Shown piece by piece: positions 12,201-27,200 of a stretch of DNA of 64,000 nt. Every line of letters begins with the position of its first letter. The stretch's first letter is position 1. Source of the DNA: Opisthocomus hoazin (lineage: Eukaryota; Chordata; Aves; Opisthocomiformes; Opisthocomidae); NCBI RefSeq assembly GCF_030867145.1, contig NC_134421.1, forward strand, positions 22,203,979-22,267,978, given 5' to 3'. Under the pieces are notes generated by a model. The model made no database searches. It was not told the DNA's origin and worked only from the letters and a program-made list of their open reading frames with translations. Position numbers and translations under genes: made by a program.

Positions 12201-15200
12201 TTTTACCAATTGAGTAGAAGAACATTGCATAAAAAAAATAATACTCCGTGTCCCAGAAAACAGCAATGCTAAGTGTCTAGGTTCTAAACAAAGAAACACG
12301 TTTCTCCCTAATTTCTCCCCCAAAGTTCAGGAAGACAGAAGCCTATTAAGTGTTCAGACAACAACCTGCAATGGAAATTAATTAGAAACAGAATATTGTT
12401 GCCACCAGCAGCTGCCTCACATAAAGTGTCTGTTCTAAGTTAACCTGACAGCGTGCCCAGCAGATGGAGCACATGGGATGAGGACGGCAACTCCATCAGA
12501 GATTGAAGTCAGGTCAAAAGCCTTCAGGACCACTTATCGCAGAGACTAATCATATTCCTTGCTAACCTTTTCCGCAACAAGACATTTCCAACAGCATCAA
12601 CACCATAAAAAGCAGTTTGGACACATGTGAATTTCTAAGTCATGCTGAAAAGCAATTCCAGGCAACACTTCAAATGAGTGGTTTGACCAAAGGAGCCACT
12701 TACTGATATTATGTCTCAGCGAGGGATTCCCAGTGGACTTCTGCACCTCCTGCCTTGCCCTCCTCTATTGTAGCTCTCCCTACCCCCATTTCTATGTGAC
12801 AGATGAAAGCAGAGAACGGATTCCATGCCCCCATTAGCTTCCTAAGGACTAAACCTTTAGAAAGTTTAAACACATACACACAAACATACACAAACACACT
12901 TCCTTCACATGCTTTGCTCTAAAACGCAATTTTTTTTAGTGCTAATGTTTTCTATTAAAGCCAAAATACAGTAACTAACTTCAGGTTAGGTAAATTTTTC
13001 TATGTGAAAATATTTCATTCATCTGTTTAACTTACATTCCTTATTAGCTTGGAAGAAGACAAAGCTACTTAATAATAAACTGTCAAATCCAGAATAAAAT
13101 ATCGGTACAGTAAATGTCTAACCTCTGTCAGGAGGCCAATCTTATTTAGCTATAAAAAAGCAAGAATGCTAATGTACCCCTGTACATAACAATTTAATAT
13201 TGATACTTTGCTCTTCAAAAGCACATTCCCATCTAAAGATCTAACAGGAGGGCCTCACAATATCCCTGAGAAATCCAAGATGCTCTTTTATAAAATTCTC
13301 ACCAGGGGGGAAGGGATGAGCTAAGCATGCGATGAACTGGCTCGTCAAGGAACAAATATTGCACTGAAAAATGCCCCAGTATCTTTACTCAGACCTTCCA
13401 GCATCAGATTTCCGATTTAGGCTTTTATGACCCAAAGAGGGTACTACTTTTTATTCAGCTTACTGTTTTCTTGTGTGAGCTTTTTCTTTCCCAAGTTAAA
13501 AGTTATGTGTTTTTCTAACATTTCATGATGCAATAACTAAATTTTTACAGAGGAGAAGGAACAATTTTTTACTAGATTTACTAGAGGAAATCTGCAAGTT
13601 TCCCTACACTCTTTGCATCTCAAAGACATTGAATGCATTTTATATCCATTCCACCTTAACTGGCTAAGTTATCATTTAGTTTAAAATACTGCTATCCAAT
13701 GTCTGCTTGTGTAGCACTATTTATGCCTTGCCATCAGAGAATGACACCTTACACTTGCAACAAAATTAAAGTTTTTTCAGTTTATATGGTCCAACGCCCA
13801 GGTCCTACCTATCAATATAGTTCAATGGAAATAGAGTATCACACCATCTTGCATTAGATGAGGATGGGACTATTAACATCAGCCAGTAACATAAGCTACA
13901 AAATTACCTCCATCCAGCCTCCATATAATTATATCAGTGAATAAACCATAGATTCCCATGATGCAGAACCCGTAAGGCTCTTAAGTATAAAAATATGAAG
14001 CAACTAGCATGCCGACTGAAGTATTGCCTGAGATATTACACAACTCAATGGAGTATAGCACAGAGATTCGTTGAACTAGTAGTGACTGGTCTGCACAACA
14101 TTCTGTAAATACCCAAAATGCCCATTTTCTGGTTTAAGCTTTCAGCCATTGCATCCTGCTATACCCTTATCTTCCAGCTTAAATGAGAAATACTTTTCTC
14201 TTTTCTCCCTTCTGACTTTTTCTTCTATGATTTTTAGCAATGTACTCCTGCTGTTACGAACAAATCAGAATAAGAAGGGCATGAGAAAATGCTGAGTTGT
14301 TTCTGCAAGTACCCAACTGTCCCTTCACACAGACTGTAAGGAATATGACTTTCTACCTCATTAAATTACTGGTCACCAAGTTTGATACAGAACCCAGTAT
14401 AAGGCTAAAGTATAATTGTATATTTTTTTCTACTTTGCATGGGAACAAATTTTAATTAGGACAGTATTAATTTATTCTACTCACTGAAGGCAGCTGTCTA
14501 GCTAAAATGGGACAGATAATCATAAGCAAATATTGCTAAACTTCTAGTTTTACTGAAGTGAGTAATGATGACATGTCACATTTATGCAATTTGCATTGCC
14601 ATGAATAAAACTGTGAATTAAGATTTTTAATTCTCTGTAAAAGGTTCATCAGACAGATCTCCCTCTAACACATTTGAAATATACATTAACATAAAAGCCT
14701 AATTTGCTGCAGATGTTTTGGTAAGAGAAATAATACCTATAGCTATAAAATCAACACTTAATAGATTAGCATAGATCAATATATCCCTTAATATTTAAGA
14801 TGGTTTTACTAATTTATTTTTAATTACTCATTCATCTGTGTCTACAATTAATACTTAGATTAGCCAGTTTCTAAGATTCAGCCCAACAGTTACCAGCTCA
14901 CCGCTCAAGTATATTTTCTTTCTTGTCTCTCTTGAAGTTGTAACGTAAAGCAAGTGGTGGCTTAAGTCCAAAGCAGTTTCCTTTTCGCTTCCAACATGAT
15001 TAGTCTTACTGATTCAAAACACGAATTTGATACTTATCTCAGAAATAGTCAAATACATTAAAGTATATGTTAAGCAACCTATTTAAGACAGCTAAAAAAA
15101 ACTTCTCAAGGCAGTGTAAAATAAAGCCACAATAAGCTTTGCAGTTTGCATTTGTTCACAAAATAAGATACAAATCTGTAAGTGTTTTTAAGATTAAACA

Positions 15201-18200
15201 TTTCTCTATTTTACTGTATAGTTTCAAATGTCTAGATTTAAAACAATGTAAGCATGAAAATTCACAGTAGAAATTAGCTCAAACATATGTCAGTACAACA
15301 TCATTCACTTAAATGACTTTCTGTGGGAAAAAATATCCCATTTGAAATAGATTTTGTTTATTTCTGAACACTTTTTTGACTTAACGTTACATATATGTAA
15401 CCTGTCTTAGAAAACAGTTCCTATAAAAGGCTGTTCAGCTGATTTTGTTAAGCACACATAAATGCATATTTTCAAGGTAGAGAAAATTATCAGTCCTTAT
15501 CAAGCTATAAATAAGTAAATTGATCTTGTTGCAATTATTTTTGAAAGAGATATTCTGACACAGTAAGCTTGAAAAATAATTCAGCTACAGACATTTCTAG
15601 TAAGTTCTCTCTCTATATATAAGAATGCTTTAAATGAAAGCTTAAATCAAAGTATACCTTTTACTACATTAGTAAATTTAATACCATTTTCTACAATACT
15701 TTAACCATTATATCTAATAATAGACACGTCTCAGTTCAGGACATGTTCACCATAGCCTTAAGGCAACAATTATCTTCACCGCATTATAAACTTCAATCTC
15801 AGGTTTCCAGGTTTATTTTAAGAAACACAAGGATGAAGGAAAATAGGACATACTTCACATTATCATGCTTTTGTAGGCCTGTACACTCCTTAGAAGGTCC
15901 AGTCACAGACTAGGACCTTATTTTGATAACTGGACATCACACAGGAAAGATCTCTGGAGTCAAAGGCTCACCACTGTTGTTGAATGACAAGTATCATGCC
16001 CACATTGCAGCATCACCTGAATACTGTCAACCAGGGAAAGCAAACTGTACTATGGAAGTCTATTTCTATTTCCCATTTATACAGGCACATAAATGTTTCC
16101 ATGAAATGCACACTCTGTGGTTCAAAGCAGTGCCTGCCCTCTGTATTTGCTCACACTCCTAAGAAATTACTACTTCCTTATTCTTTAAAGAGAAAAATCG
16201 CCCCAGAGAATGATCAGCCATCAGTTAAAATGGAACTAAAATTTGATCTTTAGTGTATTAGCTGGGAAATGTCAATTTTTGTTGCCCTTGCGACTAGGAG
16301 GTGTTTCGTATATTAAATTCCTACTGAAAATTGTTATGAGCAAAAATAATTCAGTTTTTTACTTGCCTAAATACAGAGATACATCTGCTCTGCAACAAAA
16401 ATACAAAGCAATATGCAGTAAACCAAAAAATGTTTATTTATATTGTATTATGACTAACCAGGGAAAATAGGTTTGGGGTTTTTTAAATGTAATTTTGTAA
16501 TATTAATACAAATTTTAAATATTTGGAATGTTTCTATAATATCTTTTTCTCTAACAAAAGCATTTTGTTTTGCTGTTGCCAGTGTAAATCACTAATAGTG
16601 CTAGTGGATTCATGTCTCACAATGCTCAGAAAAAGCAAATTTCAATTAGCAATTTATTAATTCATACTCAAATAACCTAGAGGAGTTAAAACTGATAATA
16701 TCTTCTGATTTTGTACACAGCAGAACTTAGTAAAAAGAATTGTGATCTCATCTCCAGACTTTGGATGGAAGTCCCTTTCCTTTAATTTATCAACATTCCT
16801 TTCCTTCAATTTATCACCTCACTCCTTTATTTAATCTCTCCAGTTCCTCTTTCTCCTTGCTGTAGGCCAGATTTGTGCTAACAGTCTGATGACGGACACG
16901 GGCATTAAAGTTGTCACAAGTGGCAGCTGTGAATGCTTTCGACATGAAGGAATCTTTGGCCCCTCCAGCGTTAAGTGTACTATTTAATTGCACAAGGAAC
17001 TGGAATCTATTCGAAAGATGCCCCTTGCCATCAATACCCATGGAATACACATAACATTTGCAGGCATTCACAATATGCAAGGAAAAAATCAAACTAAGGC
17101 AACTTGGAACTACCTTAAAGCTGCTCTTCGTTATCGTGGTGGGGAGGAGGAATCCTTTACTCACCCTCCTTACATTTAAATTCCTTGCTTTCAGTTTTCA
17201 TGCACTGCAAAATTGGCTCAGTGTGCATCTCAGCTCACATGCTACCACTGTTTTTGCCACTATGTTCTGCACAAATATAATGCTTGTCTTTCCCTTTGTC
17301 AAGAACCTATCTATATACATACAACTTCAATAAATTTTGGGCCATTTATTTCTGCTGGCCATTACTACTGTGATAACTGCATGATAATTTGGTATAATGG
17401 AACTTCCATCTTAAACATTTTTCAAAGACAGATATAAATACCAAATTACCCAAAGTAAGCAAAACTTTCTTCTCTTCCATTTTTTAATTTAAAAGCCTTT
17501 CCATAAGTTTAGTAGTTACAAAACTAGTGCACATTTTAAAACCCACCAGTATTCCTTGGACCTGTAACCTCTTCAGCCACAGCAACAATTCACACCCCTG
17601 TCGTAACCACTGCTGGACTGACGTTCTTCCTGCTGGAAGATATTTCGGAAAGCCATGTTAACTGACCCCATTTTCAGATCTCCTAGAACTGATTCTTGAC
17701 TATTTCCAAGCTAGGTATCAGTTGCTCTTATCAACGTGTCTGAACCAGTCAGAGTATTATTTTCTTTCTTTACATAGCAAACGCACTTTATTACTCAGAG
17801 CTAAAAGTGAAGTCTTGAGCCCAGAACAAGGATGCCTATCCTCACACAAGTAATTATTGTGCAAACAAATACTCATTTCCTCCACAGTGAATGCACTTAC
17901 TCGTAGCTTTGTGTGTGCCTCCGTGTGCATACACATCATCACTTGACATATCCATTTGCCAGGCAAGATACATTAGTCAAATATTATGTTCCAGGAAGAC
18001 AAAACAAGTAATTAGTCATGTCAGATTTTCAACACTCGCATTACTACCAGCTTTTGTTTCCTCGCATGTGTTTTTTCAGATCAAGAACGCATCTCTCTTG
18101 GTTTTTTGCTATAATACAGGGTGAAGACATTGTTATTTCCTATATAGTACAACAAGTACAATAAACATAGGAAAAAACCCTTGAAATGCTAATGTCATTA

Positions 18201-21200
18201 AAAAAAGTATACAATTCATTGAAGAAATACAGGTAACACTTCACAACATGGAATCTGAACAAAGTGTTCTGCTTCGATTCAGAGTGGAAACTCCTCACTC
18301 TTAAATGTGCCTTTTGGCTAATTAATGTAATCAGAGTTTCACCCAGCTTGTCTGAAACAGGAAAGCAACTTACCTTTGAACATTGAGATCTCGAGTGAAA
18401 GGCCATATTGTTCAGAGGAGAGGGTATTTAGGTGCAAGGGAAAAAGATGGCTAAGAGAAACCATAAAACAAAATCTTCAAGGACTCTGAAACACATTGTC
18501 AGTACTTACACCAAAGGCACGGGTGTCAGTAACTGGGACAGTGTTTTCAGTGCACAGCTTCTTATCTCACACTGCACAGCACACAAAAAAACAAACATTT
18601 AAAGAATGTTCCAAACTAAGCATAAGCCCAAATTTACTATGCTACCTTTTCTTTATCTCTTTTAGATAAGTAATTATACATTTTATGTTTCTATACATAC
18701 TAACTCTAAACTTTGGCACAGTTACAAGTAGGTAACACGGAATATCTGAACTCGTGGTTTTGTACAAAAAGGATATTTTTTCAGCATGTATAGAGTGGCC
18801 AGTCTTGAAGCTCGAAAGTTGGCTCTGACAGATCGATAAACAGCTTTCCGGAGACCAATAAGATGCTGACTGGGATGCTGTCCAGCTTTATTAAATGGGC
18901 AAGCAGCACTGACCCTGTCAAGCAAACTTGAAAAGTAAAATGTGATACAACTGTACAGATGTCCTAAAGTATTTTTAAAAGACAGTACATCAGTTTTCTT
19001 ATCCCATTACTTAGAAAACTTTTTCAGACCACTCAGTAACTATGAGAGAAAAAAAATAATCCATCATATCAATGATATATTTAATCAAAATTTCAGATAA
19101 GCAGCCAGGATTCCTCAATAGACAGCCTGATTCTATTCGAATCTGAACCATGGCAGAGCTCCTGAGGACGTTTGTTTTCATCAAAGTTTTCCACACTGAC
19201 ACACTAAGGGTAGACAGGCCGTAACGTTATATCTGATACAAAACTACCACAAGCCCACTGTAAGCTTTAGAAGTTTTAACACACAGATACTTAACATATA
19301 CCTCTTTATATGCAAATTTGTTCTTTAAATAACTTTTGCAGAAAAAAATGTGCTAATATATACTATTTTTCATGCAAAACATTACATTCTTTCAATGCTC
19401 TCCATGCAGAATATTCTCTAGGTTAACAAAAATATTATTTGAGTGGTGACATAGATTTTATCATCATGCAATGAATAACAGCTGTGTTTGTGGGAGTCTG
19501 TCAGGTAAACACAGGAAATGCATCCAACTATACAAGCATATTTGAAAATATATTTTGGTATCCACATATTCAGGTGAATATACCATTTAAAAGAAACTGT
19601 GCCATTTGCCTATTAGAATGCACTTCAGAATGGCTTTAGAACTGTAAGAAATTGCTTCATCTGGAAATAAACTGAATTGTGAAATGGATGAATGTTAAAC
19701 ATGTCTCTGTAACGTTAAGCTGTAGAAAAGGAAAAAAAAAAAAAAGATTAGTATCCAGTTATGTCTATTCATATACAGCCTGATGCCAAACCTATGACTG
19801 AGACCCTGAAAATGGCCTCGGTGCACTCTACTTGCTGTGACTGTTTTTACCAGAACAGACTCAGAAATGGACGTAGAGTGGACAACAGAACGATGAATTG
19901 TGATGAATTGTTGGGGGACTGGAAGCTTGCTTCTGCTCTCACCTTTCCCAGGGCACGGTGAGGAAGTGATTTCATGTCCACAGTCACTTAAAAGGGAAAA
20001 GCATACTGGGTGCCTGGCAAGACTGAGGTGGGTTGCTGCACTGGTCACTTTCTGCAGCGCATCTGCCTGAAGAGCGGGCTAAGCCAGCAGACCTGACCCT
20101 GCTGGAAAAATGTCAGTCCTACTGCATGTGCTTAGCTGGACCATGCTGCACACCGTCCGGGACGGGAAACAGCTTATTGCCTTCCCTGTCAAATATGAAA
20201 AGCAATGCAGCCCACCCAGTGAGCAATGCTGGACCCATATCAGTATGTTAAATATGATCAACAAGGAGATTCATGCCAAATACCGCAGTATATTGAATAC
20301 GCTAGCTAAAATACCCTATTAAAATATCTGCGTCCCATATCAAATTATGTGAGTGATATTAAAATGGTTTATATAACATCTCATAAAGTACTTAAAAATC
20401 TGCGTAAAATAAGAACAAGCTGTGTCAATTTCAATTTCTAAACCTAAATTTAAAATGCTAGCCTTGCCATACATTTCTCTAGGGCACACAGCGTGTAATA
20501 AAGTACGTGACAACCTCTAACGTTTCCCTAGCTTTTGAAGGTAACAACTGGAAGTGTTTATGGATAAACTCTTACATCAGTTTGTAGGCTCAAGTCTTGG
20601 ATGAATCGTCAGAAGCAGACCCAAAGACAAGGAGTGAAACTCTTCTACCGTAAAAAAGAGAAAGTGGTCTATGTCCTGCTACAGCGATGTAAGCATTTCC
20701 AGCTCCTATACAGAACAAATCACAGAATCACAGAATGGTAGGGGTTGGAAGGGACCTCTGTGGGTCATCTAGTCCAACCCTCCTGCTGAAGCAGGGTCAC
20801 CTACAGCAGGCCGCACAGGACCTTGTCCAGGCGGGTCTTGAATATCTCCAGAGAAGGAGACTCCACAACCTCCCTGGGCAGCCTGTTCCAGTGCTCCGTC
20901 ACCCTCAGAGGGAAGAAGTTCTTCCTCATGCTCAGATGGAACTTCCTGTGCTTCAGTTTGTGCCCATCGCCCCTTGTCCTGTCACTGGGCACCACTGAAA
21001 AGAGCTTGGCCCCATCCTCCTGACACCCACCCTTCAGATATTTATAAGCATTTATTAGGTCCCCTCTCAGCCTTCTCTTCTTCAGGCTGAACAAGCCCAG
21101 CTCCCTCAGCCTCTCCTCGTAGGGGAGATGTTCCAGTCCCCTCATCATCCTTGTAGCCCTCCGCTGGACTCTCTCCAGTAGCTCTTCATCTTTCTTGAAC

Positions 21201-24200
21201 TGGGGAGCCCAGAACTGGACACAGTACTCCAGATGAGGCCTCACCAGGGCAGTGTAGAGGGGAAGGAGAACCTCCCTCGACCTGCTGGCCACACTCCTCT
21301 TGATGCACCCCAGGATTCCATTGGTTTTCTTGGCAGCCAGGGCACACTGCTGGCTCATGGTTAACCTGTCATCCACCAGGACACCCAGGTCCCTCTCCAC
21401 AGAGCTGCTCTCCAGCAGGTCCACCCCAAGCCTGTACTGGTGCATGAGGTTGTTCCTCCCCAGGTGCAGGACCCTGCATTTGCCCTTGTTGAACCTCATC
21501 AGGTTCCTCTCTGCCCAGCTTTCCAGCCTATCCAGGTCACGCTGAATGGCAGCACAGCCTTCCGGTGTGTCTACCACACCTCCCAGTTTGGTGTCATCAG
21601 CAAACTTGCTGAGGGTACATTCTAACTCTTCATCCATGTCGTTGATGAAGAAGTTAAACAAGACTGGGCCCAGTACTGACCCCTGGGGGACACCACTTGT
21701 TACCACCCTCCAACTAGACTCAGAGCTGCTGATGACAACCCTCTGAGTTCTGCCATTCAGCCAGTTGTCTATCCACTTCACCGACCACTCATCCAGCCCA
21801 CACTTCCTCAGCTTCCCTAGGAGGATATCATGGGAGACTGTGTCGAAAGCCTTGCTGAAGTCTAGGTAGACAATATCCACGGCTCTCCCTTCGTCTACTC
21901 AGCCAGTCATGTCATCGTAGAAAGCTATCAGATTGGTCAGGCATGATTTCCCCTTGGTGAATCCATGCTGACTACTCCTGATAACCTTCTTTTCTTCCAC
22001 TTGCTTGATGATGGCCTCCAGGATAAGCTGCTCCATCACCTTTCCCAGGATGGAGGTGAGGCTGACCGGCCTGTAGTTCCCTGGGTCCTCCTTCTTGCCC
22101 TTTTTGAAGATTGGAGTGACAATGTAGCACAACTCATGCACAACATGTACTGGCAGTATTCAGCAAAACAATTTGTTTTGCTTCTGGGAAGGCTTGTTTC
22201 AGTGTTTTTTAGAAAATAATTCTTCTTTATTCCAGTAATCTTAAATTAGTATAACTTGCTATAAATGTCTGTGTGCCAGACATGCCACATCCTTAACTTC
22301 CTAGTGTTCCATTTATCTTCTATATATTTTAATTGGACTTATAAAATGTTATCAGCTTTGTGTATCAGTCACAAATAGCAAGAAGAAAAAAGGTTAAGGG
22401 TGAATTTCCTCTTTCCTACTGCTCCAAACCCATTATACTTGTAAAGAGCAGTGACTTATTTCTTCATGAATCTCACAAGCCAAATTTTAAATAGGCTCTT
22501 GAATTTTAACAAACCTGTACAGACACATTAATGAAAATCTATTACTGCACTCCAGAGCCTGATTCTAGTTTAAAATATATTAGAAAGGGAGTATTCTTGA
22601 GGACAGCTAATTATTTCAGTGACATACAAAGAAATAACTACTTGCTGCTTATTGCTGCGGCCTTTCACTACATATTTCTACAGTTCTAATTTTATAATGT
22701 GTAAGACAATGGACATACTTTCATTAGCCAGCAGAAATTTCAGGCTGCAACCCGTGATCAGGCTTCATTTGTCTAATTGCAAATGAAGCAATTAGAGATA
22801 CTGCCATTCCGTCTGAGCAGAGCACTGCCCTACCTTGCCTACACAATTTCTGTAATCCAGACCGGCCTGGTGAGGCCTCCGGCATCTCTGCATCGCAGAG
22901 CTTGTACCACACTGACATACCCTAAATGCTAACAGCAGCATTAAACACTTCTAAAGACCATTCTGAAATCAGAATATCCAGTTGCCTTTGACAGCAGCTA
23001 ATATAAGAGAGGTCTGATGGGATTCTTCATTCCTTTTCTAAGTGGCTGCTGTGGGGTTTTTTTAAGTGGGAGGGGAATGAAGGTAAAACAATGCTTGAAA
23101 TCGTTAAACACACAGCAGTCACTGGCACACAGTAGTACACCAGTGAATCAGTGGAGAATTGACCAAAACCTCATCAAGAATAATTTAACATTTACAGATG
23201 CAGTAAAGTGTCAATTAACAAGGGGCAAACATGACAGAATAAAGCAAAGCCACATATGTTTCACAGCATATGTAAATTAGCCCACGAGAACATAGCAAAG
23301 GATGGTGCAAGGGGGAGAAAAACAGTGGTGGAACACAAGGAACTTCAAGCCAAAGCTGCAGACCTGGTCCTGCCGTATCAGAATTTAGCTAAGTACAGAT
23401 AGCCAAAATCTGAACTCAGTACCATATAAATGTCAGCTTCAGCATCTTTCCATTCACCACATGGTTAATGCATAGTTCAAACTACGCTGAGCTAGCAGTA
23501 TATTAAAACAGCAGTGCACGTATCGTCGAACAGGCTAGCTGGTTGAAATCCCATTCCTTCAAGGATGTAAAATGACACAAGAAGATACTCATTAACTTTA
23601 CAGATGCAACCATTTCTATTGCCATGTGACTCTTTCTGAAGAAGCATTAAGACTTTGACAACGTTATTATAGGAGAACATACTAAACTTTGTTCTGCTAA
23701 GATTTATTGTAGCAAAATTTGGGAAAGAAAAAGGGGTAGCTAGTTTTTTGGATCATACATGAAGCGTTATCTCAAGCAAAGAATGTCATGGTGCTCTGTG
23801 CAACAGCATCTGTTACTATGTGGATGCAGAAAAGGACACTCTGGAGTAAGAACTTCCTCCAGGCTAAACCAGACCAAAACCTGTACAGCACTGACTTCTC
23901 CATCCTGGACAATTGTTCCAATGAGGATGCTGGCACAGTCAGGCTTCTCCCACGCCATCCATACTCCAAAGTCTTTTGAAAAGCTTGCCAAAGTTTTAAG
24001 TAAAGAGGCTATTAGATCAAGCATCAGCTTAAAGACCAGTCTGTTTTTTGTTAATCTGTTATCTAAAATATGTAGTAAAAGAACAAGGCAGCAGCAATGT
24101 AGACACTGACCACAAGTTCGTTTGCTTAAACTTAGGAAAAAATCCAAATGTTTTTCTCATTTGTAATTTGGACAAGCCCTAACAATAATTTCTTTCAAGA

Positions 24201-27200
24201 ACCCATTTGCAAAGATAAGACTGCCTATTGCTTAACTATATGCTTCTTCAGCAAAAAAACCAAAGCAAAACAAAACACATAGCTAGGCAGACTGAAGACA
24301 TGCTTATGCATTCCAAAGGGAGAATGAAACATTTCTTCAATCAAGCATACTGAAGGTATCCCAAGATAGAAAATTAATTCAAAATGTTACATCTACAGTT
24401 TCAAGCTTGCACGTAAAAACAAGTGCCTGAGTGCAGAATAGTTGGTCTGACATGAAGAAACAATTTCTTGGTACACAGAAGGGAATTTTTTATTGTTTTT
24501 ATAAAGAAGTCAATTGCATTTTAGCTGTTGGCAGTTCCCACCTCCTGTAACCTTAAGTCTAACTCGCACCAGTATGTGTCTAACCATAGGTTGTTACAAG
24601 GGAAAAGCATACATGGCAATGAGAGTGCGCAGATGCGGGCCTGCTGGCTTTGGGATCACTGCATACACTGAACATGTTCTGATGTCCTTTCATAGAGCAA
24701 ATAAGCAAAAATTAACAAATAGCTACAAGAGCTAAATAACCAGGAACACTTTCACATCCCTTAAATGGACAAGAGGCAAATTCAGCAGTAAATAATTTAA
24801 GAATCTAAACATCTCAAAAACTGTATGCATAAAAGAGTAATGTAAGCTTTATTTGAGGTGGGAAATGACCTTTGATGGTCTTTGATGATTGCTGTCTCCT
24901 CATTAGTCCAGACTGACATTTGTTAAATAAAAACAGAATGGTTTTCATGTCATCTTGTTTTCTAAAATATGAATGGCTACTTGCAGGTCAGTTTATTCAC
25001 GTAGATTTGGTAATATAAGATACAAAAAAACTTGAAACAAACAACCCTCTAAACGACTCCCCAAAGTAGCTAACTAAATTGGTTCAACATCCATTTCTTC
25101 ATGTATTTCATTGCTAGCAGAGCAGGAGATTTCAAAGGCATACAAGTTTTGTGCGACTTCATTCTTCAGCATGCAAGCTTTTAACACTGAGTTGTTAGAA
25201 TTCATACTTTTAGTATGAATGGTAATTATACTATTTTATGTAAGCAAAAAGCTTTAAGTATTATGTTTTTCAGTAATTCCGCTTGTTATGGGAGACTGTG
25301 TAACAAGAGAAATTTAGAAGACATCTGGCTTGAATGGATCTGTGTATTAAATAAAGTGAAATACAGACTCACAGGGTAAATCCTCTGGAAATTACTTCAG
25401 TCTCTTGAATGAGTCGAAGCGCTTTCCTCACGAGATTAGTAAAAGCTCGGCTGTTCGCCACCGTTTCTTCCAGCTGGATACAGTATTTTCGCAGGGACAT
25501 TTGCAGCTTGGCTGTCCTCCATGTACCCCACGCTCGAAAGACTGCATAGGCAAGCAGAACTAGTCCCCACGGCAGCCACGACGACTCCTTCCACCACGAA
25601 GGAAGCATAAGCAGTGCACTTACAAAGGCAAGAAACAGCGAGACATCCCTGCAGGCAGAGAAAGTATCATCAACCAGAGATTCCTGAGGTCAAAGAAGTG
25701 GGAAAATCATGAAGCTTTCAGTTACATTTGAGATTACAACATTTTATTAAGTGGCTTTTATGTAGGTCCTGCAGGGAGCTGTAAACACCGAAAACTACTC
25801 CTAGTGGCAGATTTAGATGTATACGTACATGGTATTACTTGGTTGGTATACTCTAAGGAAACATTTCTCCAGCATTTTTATGGCAGGAGTAGAAGAATAC
25901 TGTACCACATTGAAAGGTCAGTTTCTCTTACACATGTAATTAAAAAAAAAAAAAAAAAGAGAAAAGAAAACAGAAAAAGAAAAAAACCTGACTACTCAGC
26001 ATTATAAACCAGGGTGGGTAGGAACTGGAAGATCTGTACTTCCAGGTTCAACAGTACATCAGGGAAGGGCATGTTTTTTTTGGTAATAAAACCCTGAAGT
26101 AATGCCAGCTTTATTTTTTCCAGATTTTGACTCATTTAACTTGGACACCAACACACCACTAGTTTTTAACGCATTTTTATAACGATGGGTTGAATAATCA
26201 TTTCAAATAATTTGGGAGCTTTTGGAAATCCTTAAAGAGCAGAGTTACTAGTATCTCAGTTCAGTTATTTCTCAAGGACATTTTAAAAACTTCATAAAGC
26301 TGTTATTTTCACCTAAAAAAATTCAAAAATAAGTAGCTGCTAGAAAATACACTGTGCTTCATATATAGTATTATAGATGCAGTTTTGTAAGATTATGACA
26401 GTCTTCACAGCGATGGATGGGATATGGGCTTTCAGGTGCATAACAGCTTTCATTTTTCAGAATTTTTTGAAAGAAAAATATTCACTTTCTTCATGCCTTA
26501 AACCTGTGTATTCTGTATTTGATTTTGGAAGTATTCACAAGCAATATTTTCCCATTTCTAAAATAAGACATGGTCTCTGGGTTTCTATTTTCTGGACAGT
26601 TTTGTGGTCATATTTCAACAAGCTTTACAAGTGTTAACTCTTCAGGGCTACTGATAAGTTTTAGTAAAGGTTAAAAATATTTCAGATATGTAATTAACTT
26701 TAAAAAGGGCAGACACACAGTCTATAACTTCCTTTGTACATTAAAAAAAAAATAAAATCTCTCACCCAAAAATGAATCACAACAATGAAAGGCTGGAAGG
26801 GATTTAAGAGTTCACTTTGTCCGTTTTCAGTTTCTGGTTAATCTAGATCATCACAGACAGACTAAAGAAGAAAATCAAGACTCCAGGATCCACTCAGGTA
26901 GCTACTTCAACTCGTAAGTATCCTTAGAGTTCAAAAGATTTCCACCAAGTTGAGCGTGAATCATTGGCAAATTAATTGCATTATTTTTCCTCATATCCTT
27001 CCCTTTCCCAAACAGAATAAACAACAACTGATAACCACTTTCTATTACCTACCTTCTACACAGCGTAACACTGTTCCATCCCACCTCAATTTTCTCCGTT
27101 TTGGCCAAACAATCCTAACACACTGTAATGTTTCTGAAAGATTACATTTTCTAAACTGATTATTCTTGTTCTGCTCTGGACTGTCTCTAAATTACCTATG

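Larger units (their letters stand above)
18927..25372 (-). other. VEZT intron 5
   Basis: A 6.45-kb intron. It contains the youngest and longest CR1 copy of the window (20719-22130). A perfect 9-bp inverted repeat with a 3-base loop is at 25200-25220. Nothing else was recognised. Confidence 0.85.

Noticed and set aside
16814..17164. Minus-strand 116-codon open frame in VEZT intron 6
   Set aside because: No family resemblance, no splice context, and overlapping plus-strand frames of similar quality.
18722..18776. VEZT exon 6 running on past 18777 in the open frame
   Set aside because: The extra residues do not match vezatin. The AT-AC splice gives the expected junction.
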